Source: DASRSS01 sp035765515 (GTDB lineage: Bacteria > Actinomycetota > Actinomycetes > Mycobacteriales > Jatrophihabitantaceae). Taken from it: a DNA stretch of 64,000 nt. Made by a program: the position numbers and the translations under genes. This document shows, piece after piece, positions 27,299-35,930 of this stretch. The notes beneath the pieces were generated by a model, which saw nothing but the letters and a program-made list of their open reading frames with translations, was not told where the DNA came from and did not search any database. Location of the stretch: assembly GCA_035765515.1 (NCBI GenBank), contig DASTXN010000171.1, positions 3,095 to 67,094 on the forward strand, given 5' to 3'. Each line of letters opens with the position of its first letter. The first letter of the stretch is position 1.

Positions 27299-27371
27299 TG
27301 CCCCCGGCAGGGATCGAACCTGCGACCAATCGCTTAGAAGGCGAGTGCTCTATCCGCTGAGCTACGGGGGC
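27299..27371 (-). tRNA. tRNA-Arg (UCU anticodon)
   Basis: Minus-strand cloverleaf: acceptor GCCCCCG pairs with CGGGGGC, D-arm GCTC/GAGC, anticodon loop CTTCTAA with anticodon TCT, T-arm GCAGG-TTCGATC-CCTGC and discriminator A. The anticodon stem has four pairs plus a C.T mismatch at its top. No CCA is encoded. Confidence 0.93.
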
Positions 27372-27438
27372 TATCGACGTGCGGGCCGAGCGCCGATGCC
27401 ACGTCGCAGGCTACCGGCCGGCGCCGTCGAGCACATCT

Positions 27439-27452
27439 CGGACACGTGTCCG
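27439..27452. repeat. 14-bp perfect palindrome upstream of ssb
   Basis: CGGACACGTGTCCG is a perfect palindrome between tRNA-Arg and ssb, about 195 bp before the ssb start. It may be a regulator site; nothing in the window identifies the protein. Confidence 0.4.
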
Positions 27453-27528
27453 CGCATAACAGAATTGGCGCCGCTAGGCGGGCGTAGTTCGAGCGCGCAT
27501 ACAGCAGCGGTCTGACGAACGCGCCCAA

Positions 27529-27555
27529 CTGTCCACAACCCCCTACTTGTCCACA
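27529..27555 (+). promoter_or_regulatory. two DnaA-box-like 9-mers upstream of ssb
   Basis: CTGTCCACA (27529-27537) and TTGTCCACA (27547-27555) lie in the same orientation, 18 bp apart start to start. TTGTCCACA equals the actinobacterial DnaA-box consensus; the first differs at one base. They precede ssb by about 92-118 bp. They may let DnaA influence ssb transcription; two boxes without an AT-rich element do not make an origin. Confidence 0.6.
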
Positions 27556-27646
27556 GATCCGGCTGCCGGCATGGCCTGCGGTCGGTGTCCGGCGCTTTCC
27601 TGGTCCCACGCCCGCAGTGGGCACACGACGAACGAGGGGCAAGGAC

Positions 27647-28162
27647 ATGAACGACACAGTGATCACGATCGCCGGCAACGTCTGCGACGACCCCACGATG
27701 CGGTTCACCAAGTCGGGGCATCCGGTGACGAACCTGCGCGTGGCGTCGACGTCGCGGCGCTACGACCAGCGCACCGGCCAGTGGGTCGACAACCCGACGC
27801 TTTTCCTGTCGGTCACGTGTTGGCGCGGCCTCGCGGAGAACGTGTCCGAGTCGGTGCACAAGGGTGACCCCGTGGTCGTCACCGGGCGGTTGACGTCGCA
27901 GCGGTACGAGGTCGGCGAGCAGTTGCGCTACGTCGAGGTCCTGGAGGCCACCTCGCTCGGCCACGACCTCGCGCGCGGCAAGACCGTGTTCACCAAGGCG
28001 TACCGCGGTGCCGGCGCGACGAACTTCCAGCCCGCGGACGAGAACGGGGTGCCGGCCGACGACGGCGCACGCTGGGTGGAGTTCGCCCACGGCGACGGTA
28101 CGGCGAGCCAGCAGGAGAGCGGCACGGAGCCGAACGGTCGCGAGCTCGCGGCGGTCGGCTGA
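27647..28162 (+). CDS. ssb: single-stranded DNA-binding protein
   Basis: 171 residues. OB-fold features: DTVITIAGNVCDDPTMRFTK, VTNLRVASTSRRYDQRTGQW, FLSVTCWRGLAENVSESVHK, GDPVVVTGRLTSQRYE within the first 100 residues. The acidic DDDIPF-type C-terminal tip of the main replicative SSB is absent; the tail ends NGRELAAVG. That fits the second, SsbB-like paralogue found beside ettA in actinobacteria (Rv2478c position). ATG 47 has a GAGGGGCAAGGAC ribosome site. Likely aids DNA repair, recombination or competence rather than bulk replication. A strong hairpin follows. Confidence 0.9.
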   Translation: MNDTVITIAGNVCDDPTMRFTKSGHPVTNLRVASTSRRYDQRTGQWVDNPTLFLSVTCWRGLAENVSESVHKGDPVVVTGRLTSQRYEVGEQLRYVEVLEATSLGHDLARGKTVFTKAYRGAGATNFQPADENGVPADDGARWVEFAHGDGTASQQESGTEPNGRELAAVG

Positions 28163-28169
28163 CCCGCCG

Positions 28170-28232
28170 CGTCGAGGACGGCGTCGGCCCACCGAGCGGC
28201 GGCACGGGGGCGGTGGGCCGACGCTCTCGACG
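28170..28232 (+). terminator. hairpin terminator after ssb
   Basis: A perfect 14-bp stem, GCGTCGGCCCACCG (28181-28194) and CGGTGGGCCGACGC (28211-28224), with a 16-nt loop; an outer CGTCGAG/CTCGACG pair (28170-28176, 28226-28232) extends it. No U-tract, as is common in actinobacteria. It separates ssb from ettA. Confidence 0.65.
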
Positions 28233-28310
28233 GAACTGGGACAATGGGACGCGACGCCCGGCTGGCATGCCGGTGCGGACGCTTCCATCCCGAGCATGCA
28301 AGGACAGACA

Positions 28311-29987
<1,677 letters not shown>

Positions 29988-30008
29988 GCCGCGCGGTCGG
30001 GGAACGCG

Positions 30009-30404
30009 ATGGCGAGGTTCGTGCACGAGGTGCACATGCGCTGGTCGGACATGGACGCCTACCGGCACATCAACAACTCCGCGTACCTCGCCTACCTCGA
30101 GCAGGCACGCGTGGCGATGTTCTTCGACCGCTACGAGTCGTTCTCCGGCGGGACGGTGATCGCGCGCCACGAGATCGACTATCTCGGACCGGTCGTGTAC
30201 CACCCGGAGCCGCTGCGGCTGGAGCTGTGGGTCGACCAGGTGCGCGGCGCCGCGTTCACCGTCCACTACGAGGTGTTCGACGGCGAGCGGCTCGCGGCTC
30301 GGGCACGCAGCGTCCTGGTGCCGTTCGACTTCGGCATCGACCGGCCGCGCCGGCTCACCGACGACGAGCGCGCGGCCCTCGCGGGGTTCGGCGACGACGC
30401 ATGA
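30009..30404 (+). CDS. acyl-CoA thioesterase (4HBT hotdog fold)
   Basis: 131 residues with the 4-hydroxybenzoyl-CoA thioesterase signature MRWSDMDAYRHINNSAYLAY (10-29), including the catalytic-type Asp and the HINN motif, then ARHEIDYLGPVVYHPEPLRL. Cytoplasmic hydrolase of acyl-CoA esters; substrate chain unknown. It follows ettA by 21 nt and overlaps the next gene by 4 nt (ATGA), forming a translationally coupled pair as at Rv2475c-Rv2474c. Confidence 0.9.
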   Translation: MARFVHEVHMRWSDMDAYRHINNSAYLAYLEQARVAMFFDRYESFSGGTVIARHEIDYLGPVVYHPEPLRLELWVDQVRGAAFTVHYEVFDGERLAARARSVLVPFDFGIDRPRRLTDDERAALAGFGDDA

Positions 30405-31042
30405 CGCTCGGCCCCGAGCAGCTGCTGGACCTCGCGCCCGCAGCGCGGCGGGCGGTCGCGCTCGAGGCGCGCAGCGTGGTCCGGCTGCGGATCGGCGACG
30501 GCGTCGCGTCCGCGCTGATCCGCCTGCCGTTCGGCGTGCTGGTCGGGCGCCGCATCGAGCTCGAGCAGCCGCTGGCCGACACGGACACGACCCTGCGCGG
30601 CGTCGACTTCCTGCAGTGGCTGGACGGTGAGCGTGACCGCATGCCCCCGCCGGTCGACGCGATGTGGCGCTGGCCGGTCCCGCCCGCAGACGGCTGGCGG
30701 CGCGTGGAGACCGTGCCGGACACCGTGATCCGCCCGCTGGTCCGCGCCGGCGCGCTCACCCTCAAGGAGGCGGCCGAGCGGGAGGGCGTGCCCGGCGCGC
30801 AGCCACGGGCCGAGGTGGCCGACGCCCTGCTGGACTCGGTCGTGCTGACCGTCGATTCCGACGACGGTGCGCACGCCGAAGTCACCCTCCGGGCGCTCAG
30901 CGCGCTGACCCGGATGGGCTTCCTGGCCCGCGGCTCGTCCGCGCACGTGGACATCAGCGGCCGCTGGACCCGCGTCGCCGCCGTCTACGGCTCGGTCTTC
31001 ACCGAAAGTGGCGGCCTCGGCGGAACTTTGCGCCCCCTGTAA
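30401..31042 (+). CDS. conserved actinobacterial protein of unknown function (Rv2474c-like)
   Basis: 213 residues. No recognised catalytic motif. N-terminal half contains VVRLRIGDGVASALIRLPFG and VLVGRRIELEQPL; the C-terminal half ends in GFLARGSSAHVDISGRWTRV. Its position directly after a hotdog thioesterase and ettA matches Rv2474c in M. tuberculosis, which is also about 217 residues. Translation is coupled to the thioesterase by an ATGA overlap. The 3' end carries the -35 element of the downstream sigma-factor promoter. Confidence 0.8.
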   Translation: MTLGPEQLLDLAPAARRAVALEARSVVRLRIGDGVASALIRLPFGVLVGRRIELEQPLADTDTTLRGVDFLQWLDGERDRMPPPVDAMWRWPVPPADGWRRVETVPDTVIRPLVRAGALTLKEAAEREGVPGAQPRAEVADALLDSVVLTVDSDDGAHAEVTLRALSALTRMGFLARGSSAHVDISGRWTRVAAVYGSVFTESGGLGGTLRPL

Positions 31043-31050
31043 TCCGTCAT
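31022..31050 (+). promoter_or_regulatory. ECF-type promoter of the sigma-factor operon
   Basis: GGAACTTT at 31022-31029 and CGTCAT at 31045-31050 give a textbook ECF promoter (GGAAC, 18 nt, CGTC). It starts inside the upstream gene and points at the ECF sigma gene beginning at 31106. This is the layout of autoregulated ECF sigma operons. The -10 lies within one arm of an inverted repeat (31044-31051 / 31071-31078). Confidence 0.7.
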
Positions 31051-31078
31051 CCATATCCGGACACCTACCTGATGACGG
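31044..31078. repeat. inverted repeat overlapping the sigma promoter
   Basis: CCGTCATC (31044-31051) and GATGACGG (31071-31078) are perfect reverse complements with a 19-nt spacer. The left arm covers the putative -10 element. It could be a regulator site or a 5' UTR hairpin. Confidence 0.5.
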
Positions 31079-31105
31079 TGCGTGCGGACGGGTGAGGGAG
31101 AGCGC

Positions 31106-31669
31106 GTGGACGACGTCGACCGGCGCGCGCTGCTGGACGCCTGGTTTCGCGCGTACGCCGACCGGGTGCTGGCCTACCTGCAGCATCGCACCGATCCGCA
31201 GACCGCCCAGGACCTGCTGCAGGAGGTGTTCATGATCGCGTTCGCGAAGGCCGCGGAGCTGCCGCAGCCGCCGCTCGGCTGGCTGTTCGGCACCGCCCGG
31301 CGCGTGCTGGCGAACCGCTATCGCGGGCGCCGCCGCCAGAACGACCTGATCGCCCGGCTGACCGAAAACGCCGCGGGCTCCAGCGACAGCGAGGTCGACC
31401 CGGAGACCGGCGAGCTCCGGCAGGCATTCGCGCAGACGCTGTCGGCCCTGTCCGCCGCCGACCGTGAGGTGCTCACGCTCACCGGCTGGTACGACCTGAC
31501 TCCCGCCGAGGCCGCCGAGGCGCTCGGTTGCTCGTCCTCGGCGTACGCCGTGCGTCTGCACCGGGCCCGCAAGCGGCTGGCGTCCGCCCTGGAGGAGGCG
31601 GGTTACCGCGGCGACGGAGCGGCCGCCCAATTCGCGGAGGCGTTGCGCGGGGAGGCGAACGATGGGTGA
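31106..31669 (+). CDS. ECF-type RNA polymerase sigma factor
   Basis: 187 residues from GTG 31106, with GAGGGAGAG as ribosome site. Region 2 reads LDAWFRAYADRVLAYLQHRT, DPQTAQDLLQEVFMIAFAKA; region 4 reads SALSAADREVLTLTGWYDLT, PAEAAEALGCSSSAYAVRLH, RARKRL. The short linker and lack of regions 1 and 3 make it group 4. A matching GGAAC/CGTC promoter lies 56 bp upstream. The stop overlaps the next gene (31662) by 8 nt; the product of that gene takes the usual anti-sigma position. Confidence 0.92.
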   Translation: MDDVDRRALLDAWFRAYADRVLAYLQHRTDPQTAQDLLQEVFMIAFAKAAELPQPPLGWLFGTARRVLANRYRGRRRQNDLIARLTENAAGSSDSEVDPETGELRQAFAQTLSALSAADREVLTLTGWYDLTPAEAAEALGCSSSAYAVRLHRARKRLASALEEAGYRGDGAAAQFAEALRGEANDG

Positions 31670-33725
31670 GGAGCTGAACCGCTGGCTGCGCCGGGCGCGC
31701 CCGCACGTGCCTGCTGACGACGACTGGGCCGCGTCCCCGGACGGGCAACTCGCCCTGGCCGACCTGCACCAGCGGATGAGCCACGCCGCTGACGTGCGCG
31801 CGCGGCGCCGACGGATCTGGCTGCCGGCCGGTGGTCTGACCGCTGCCGCGGCGGTCACCGCTGCCGTGCTGTTGGGAATCGGCGGCTCGACCACGCCGCC
31901 GCCGAGCCGCCCCGGTCCGGATGTGCCGCGCGGGCTGCCGAATGCTCGGCCCGCCGCCATGCTGCTGTCGAACTACGACTCGTGTGCCGACCTGCTCGCC
32001 GGCCTGCGCGCGCACACCGCCGCGCACACCACGGCGTGGGGCCTGCCGGGCGGCGGCGGGATCTATCCTTACGGCCGCGGGATGGCCCTGGGCGTGGTAG
32101 GTACGGCCACCGTTCCCGGGGCGCCGGCCGCCGGCCCCGCCGCGACCGACAAGACCACGGGCTCGACGTCCACGACGAACGACCAGGTGGCGGGCGTCGA
32201 CGAGCCGGACATCATGAAGACCGACGGCGACCGGGTCGTCACGGTCACCGACGGCGTGCTGCGGGTGATCGACGCGCAGACCCAGCAGGTGACCGGCACG
32301 CTCGACCTGTCGATCTACGCCGGTTCGGAGAGCGCGCAGCTGCTGGTCGACGGCGACCATGCGCTCGTGCTGCTCGACACCGGATCGCCGCGCTACTACG
32401 CGACCGACTTCGTCGGGCCGATCCAACCGCCCGTCGGCGATCGTACGACCGCGCTGTTCGTGGACCTCTCCGGGCAGCCCACGGTCACCGGCTCGCTGCG
32501 CGCCGACGGTGGCTACCTCGCCGCGCGGCTGGTCGACGGAACCGTGCGCATGGTGGTCACCAGCGCGCCGACGATCAACTTCCCGCAGCGCAACCACCCG
32601 TCCAAGGTGCGCAACCAGGCGATCGTCCGGTCCGCTCCGCTGTCGGCCTGGCAGCCGAGCTACACGATCGCGGACGGTGGCAGTACCAGCCGCCACCAGG
32701 TGCCGTGTCAGGACATCAGCCACCCGGCGAAGTACACCGGCACCTCGCTGGTGACCGTCTACACGTTGAACATCGCCGACCCGAACGGCGGCGCGGGCCC
32801 GATCAGTGTGGCGGCCGACGGCGACACCGTGTACGCCACGGCGAACAGCCTGTACGTGGCGAGCAACCCCGACTGGTGGACGAACGGCAAGCACGCCCAG
32901 CAGACGCAGCTGCACCGCTTCGACATCACCGGGACCGGCCAGCCGGTCTATCTGGGTTCGGCCTCGGTACCTGGACGGCTGCTCAGCCAGTACTCGCTGG
33001 ACGACTACGACGGCTACCTGCGCGTGGCCACCACGACCGTCGGCAGGCACACGACCAACGGCGTGTACGACTTGGACGACGCGACGCTCACGGCCGTCGG
33101 CCATGTGGACGGACTCGGCAACGGCGAGCAGATCTACGCGGTGCGCTTCGCCGGCCCGCTGGCGTACGTGGTGACGTTCCGGCAGACCGACCCGCTCTAC
33201 GTGCTCGACCTGACCGATCCCGCGCACCCGAGCGTCGCCGGCTCGCTGCAGCTGACCGGCTACTCCAGTTACCTTCATGACGCCGGCGACGGGCGCATCA
33301 TCGGCGTCGGCGAGCAGATCGGCCCCGACAACGAGCCGGACGGCGTCCAGGTGAGCCTGTTCGACGTCAGCGACCCGACCGCGCCGGAGCGCACCGGACA
33401 TGTGGTCCGCCGCGGCGCGGACGGGGCCGAGCGGCTCGACCCGCACGCGTTCCTGTACTGGCAGCCGACCGGTCTGGTGACGGTTCCGATCCAGTCGTGG
33501 CGTTCGGACGAGTCCGGTGCCGCCCTGGTACTCCGCGTGACCGGCAAGACGCTGACCACGGTCGGCCTGGTCCACAACCCGCTCGGCACGGCCGTGCCCG
33601 ACGACGGCCAGGGCATCGTCCGCAGCATGCTCGTCGACGGACGGCTGTGGACGCTGTCCAGCAGCGGCCTGCAGGTCGTCGACCCGGCCAGCCTGCACCG
33701 CGACGCCTGGATCGCGTTCTCGTGA
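31662..33725 (+). CDS. membrane-anchored beta-propeller protein, candidate sigma-factor regulator
   Basis: 687 residues. About 50 cytoplasmic residues (including NRWLRRARPHVPADDDWAAS), one membrane helix at 52-74 (IWLPAGGLTAAAAVTAAVLL), then an extracellular beta-propeller of the type with TNDQVAGVDEPDIMKTDGD near residue 175. Repeats such as GPLAYVVTFRQTDPLYVLDL and VSLFDVSDPTAPERTGHV follow. Overlap with the ECF sigma gene and N-in/C-out topology are typical of anti-sigma factors, but no zinc-binding HxxxCxxC anti-sigma motif is present. It may sense an extracellular signal; this is inference. Confidence 0.85.
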   Translation: MGEELNRWLRRARPHVPADDDWAASPDGQLALADLHQRMSHAADVRARRRRIWLPAGGLTAAAAVTAAVLLGIGGSTTPPPSRPGPDVPRGLPNARPAAMLLSNYDSCADLLAGLRAHTAAHTTAWGLPGGGGIYPYGRGMALGVVGTATVPGAPAAGPAATDKTTGSTSTTNDQVAGVDEPDIMKTDGDRVVTVTDGVLRVIDAQTQQVTGTLDLSIYAGSESAQLLVDGDHALVLLDTGSPRYYATDFVGPIQPPVGDRTTALFVDLSGQPTVTGSLRADGGYLAARLVDGTVRMVVTSAPTINFPQRNHPSKVRNQAIVRSAPLSAWQPSYTIADGGSTSRHQVPCQDISHPAKYTGTSLVTVYTLNIADPNGGAGPISVAADGDTVYATANSLYVASNPDWWTNGKHAQQTQLHRFDITGTGQPVYLGSASVPGRLLSQYSLDDYDGYLRVATTTVGRHTTNGVYDLDDATLTAVGHVDGLGNGEQIYAVRFAGPLAYVVTFRQTDPLYVLDLTDPAHPSVAGSLQLTGYSSYLHDAGDGRIIGVGEQIGPDNEPDGVQVSLFDVSDPTAPERTGHVVRRGADGAERLDPHAFLYWQPTGLVTVPIQSWRSDESGAALVLRVTGKTLTTVGLVHNPLGTAVPDDGQGIVRSMLVDGRLWTLSSSGLQVVDPASLHRDAWIAFS

Positions 33726-33758
33726 CCGCGACCGGAAGGCGGCAGGTTCAGCCGCCGA

Positions 33759-35369
33759 TCAGGGCAGCTGCAGCCACACCGCCGTGTTGCCCGGCAGGAC
33801 ACGTCCGTCCGGGCCCGGCTCCGGCAGCGGGCCGGACGCGAGCAGCACGTCCCCGTCGGGTAGCGGCAGCGGCTCGGCGCCGGCGTTCAGCGCCACCGCG
33901 ATAGACCCGCGGTGGTAGGCCAGCGCGCCGACCGGCGCCGGTGACCACTCGAAGTCCGGTCCGGTGAGCTGGGACAGCTCGCGCCGCAGCCGCAGCGCCT
34001 GCCGGCACAGGTTCAGCATCGAATCGGCATCCGCATCCTGCGCCGCCACGGTCTTGTCGCCCCAGCCTTCCGGCATCGGCAGCCAGCTGGACGTCCCGGT
34101 GGTGAAGCCGTACGGCGGCTCGGTGCCCGACCACGGCAGCGGCACTCGCTCGCCGTCACGGCCGCGGTCGGTGTGCCCGCTGCGCTCCCAGGTCGGGTCC
34201 TGCAGCGCCTCGTCGGGCAGGTCGACGTTCTCCAGCGCGAGCTCGTCGCCGTTGTAGAGGTAGGCCGCGCCCGGCAGGGACAGCTGCACCAGCAGCGCCG
34301 CCCGCGCCCGCGCGATGCCGACCTCGCCCCCTCCGTACCGCGTCGCGGCCCGGTCGACGTCGTGGTTGTCCAGCACCCAGGTGCACGGCGCGCCGACGCC
34401 GGACATCGCCTCGAGGGAGCGCTGGATCGCCTTGCTGAACGAGTCGGCACCCCAGGGCGCCTCGACCAGCTCGAAGTTGAAGGTGAGGTTGAGTTCATCC
34501 GGACGGACGTAGCGGGCCAGCCGGTCGGAGTCGGGCACCCAGGCCTCGCCGACGGCCATGCGCTCGCCGGGATAGGAGTCCAGCACCCGCCGGAACATGC
34601 GGTGGTACTCGTGCACCTCGTCGCGGTCCCAGCGCACGTCCATGAGCGAGGGCATCGTCGCGCCCTCCTCGCGGGACGGGATCACGCTCAGGTCGACGTC
34701 CGGCAGCCCCTCGGGCTTGGCCATGCCGTGCGCGACGTCGATGCGGAACCCGTCCACCCCCCGGTCCAGCCAGAACCGGAAGACGCGCTCGAACTCGGCG
34801 CGCACCTCGGGATTCGTCCAGTTCAGGTCGGGCTGCTCGGGCGCGAATAGGTGCAGGTACCACTGCCCATCTGAAGTCCTGTGCCAGGCGGGGCCGCCGA
34901 AGACGGACGGCCAGTTGTTCGGCGGCAGCTCGCCGTGCTCGCCGCGGCCGTCGCGGAAGATGAACCGAGCACGTTCCGGCGAACCGGGCGCGGCGGCGAG
35001 CGCGGCCTGGAACCACTCGTGCTGGTCGGAGACGTGGTTGGGCACGACGTCGACGGTGACCTTGATGCCGAGCCGGTGCGCCTCGGCGAGCATCGCGTCG
35101 AAGTCGGCCAGCGTGCCGAAGCACGGGTCGACGTCGCACGGGTCGGCCACGTCGTAGCCGCCGTCGGCCATCGGCGAGCGGTAGAACGGCGAGAGCCAGA
35201 TCGCGTCGACGCCGAGGTCGCGCAGGTGGCCGAGCCGCTCGCGCAGGCCGATCAGGTCGCCGGTGCCGTCGCCGTTGCCGTCGGCGAAGCTGCGCGGATA
35301 CACCTGGTAGAAGACGGCGGACGCCCACCACGGGCGGGGGCTGTAAGCGCTTTGAGTCACGACACCCAT
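33759..35369 (-). CDS. aglA: alpha-glucosidase, GH13 family (AglA-like)
   Basis: 536 residues starting at MGVVTQSAYSPRPWW. GH13 features: AVFYQVYPRSFADGNGDGTG, VDVVPNHVSDQH, nucleophile Asp211 in DGFRIDVAHG, acid/base Glu275 in AVGEAW and third Asp337 in LDNHDVDR. It fits the alpha-glucosidase/oligo-1,6-glucosidase group and the position of aglA (Rv2471) next to glbO. No signal peptide, so it probably hydrolyses short alpha-glucosides in the cytoplasm. Convergent with the beta-propeller gene. Exact linkage preference is not visible. Confidence 0.9.
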   Translation of the reverse strand: MGVVTQSAYSPRPWWASAVFYQVYPRSFADGNGDGTGDLIGLRERLGHLRDLGVDAIWLSPFYRSPMADGGYDVADPCDVDPCFGTLADFDAMLAEAHRLGIKVTVDVVPNHVSDQHEWFQAALAAAPGSPERARFIFRDGRGEHGELPPNNWPSVFGGPAWHRTSDGQWYLHLFAPEQPDLNWTNPEVRAEFERVFRFWLDRGVDGFRIDVAHGMAKPEGLPDVDLSVIPSREEGATMPSLMDVRWDRDEVHEYHRMFRRVLDSYPGERMAVGEAWVPDSDRLARYVRPDELNLTFNFELVEAPWGADSFSKAIQRSLEAMSGVGAPCTWVLDNHDVDRAATRYGGGEVGIARARAALLVQLSLPGAAYLYNGDELALENVDLPDEALQDPTWERSGHTDRGRDGERVPLPWSGTEPPYGFTTGTSSWLPMPEGWGDKTVAAQDADADSMLNLCRQALRLRRELSQLTGPDFEWSPAPVGALAYHRGSIAVALNAGAEPLPLPDGDVLLASGPLPEPGPDGRVLPGNTAVWLQLP

Positions 35370-35410
35370 TGTGCCGGGTCGCCGGGGCGGACCCGTCGCA
35401 AGGGGCGGTG

Positions 35411-35833
35411 TTAGTCCGGCACGTTGCGCAACGAGTCGGCCGCGCTGGTCAGGTAGTCCCAGATCGTGCGGTCGTAGGCCGGTGGCAGGTCGAGGGTGTC
35501 CAGCGCGTCGCGCATGTGCCGCAGCCACCGGTCGCGCTGCGCCGAGTCGATTGCGAAGGGGACGTGCCGCATGCGCAGCCGCGGGTGGCCGCGCCGTTCG
35601 CTGTACGTCGTCGGCCCGCCCCAGTACTGGATCAGGAACAGCGTGAGCCGCTCGGTCGCCGGGCCCAGGTCCTCTTCGGGGTACAGCGCGCGCAGCTCCG
35701 GGTCGTCCGCCACGCCCGCGTAGAACGCCTCGACGAGCCGGCGGAAGGTCTGCTCGCCGCCGACGGCCGCGTAGAAGCTGTCGGCGCGGGTGGGGACGTC
35801 GTCAGGAGCGGACACACGTCCATTCTGGTACAC
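35411..35833 (-). CDS. glbO: group II truncated haemoglobin (trHbO)
   Basis: 140 residues (a shorter GTG start at 35815 is possible). It contains SFYAAVGGEQTFRRLVEAFY, FLIQYWGGPTTYSERRGHPR and LRMRHVPFAI, with the proximal haem ligand His90 and the Trp of the YWGGP motif. This is nearly the Mycobacterium glbO pattern, and the neighbour aglA matches too. Cytoplasmic O2/NO-binding globin. It diverges from the flavoprotein gene at 35931, with repeated AGTGGGCA motifs between. Confidence 0.95.
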   Translation of the reverse strand: MYQNGRVSAPDDVPTRADSFYAAVGGEQTFRRLVEAFYAGVADDPELRALYPEEDLGPATERLTLFLIQYWGGPTTYSERRGHPRLRMRHVPFAIDSAQRDRWLRHMRDALDTLDLPPAYDRTIWDYLTSAADSLRNVPD

Positions 35834-35834
35834 C

Positions 35835-35908
35835 CCCGCGAGTGGGCACTCAGGCGTCCAGTGGGCAGCTGTAAGTGCCCACTCGTGCCGTAGGTGCCCA
35901 CTCGCGGG
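35835..35908. repeat. nested inverted repeats of AGTGGGCA
   Basis: CCCGCGAGTGGGCAC (35835-35849) and GTGCCCACTCGCGGG (35894-35908) are perfect 15-nt reverse complements. Inside lie an additional AGTGGGCA (35860-35867) and its reverse complement TGCCCACT (35876-35883). Four copies thus sit symmetrically in the gap between divergent glbO and the flavoprotein gene. Either a multi-copy operator or a dispersed intergenic repeat. Confidence 0.7.
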
Positions 35909-35930
35909 CCGGCGACTCTAGGGTCGGGGA

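Noticed and set aside
27529..27555. Possible chromosomal origin at the DnaA boxes
   Set aside because: Only two boxes, no AT-rich unwinding region and no dnaA/dnaN neighbours.
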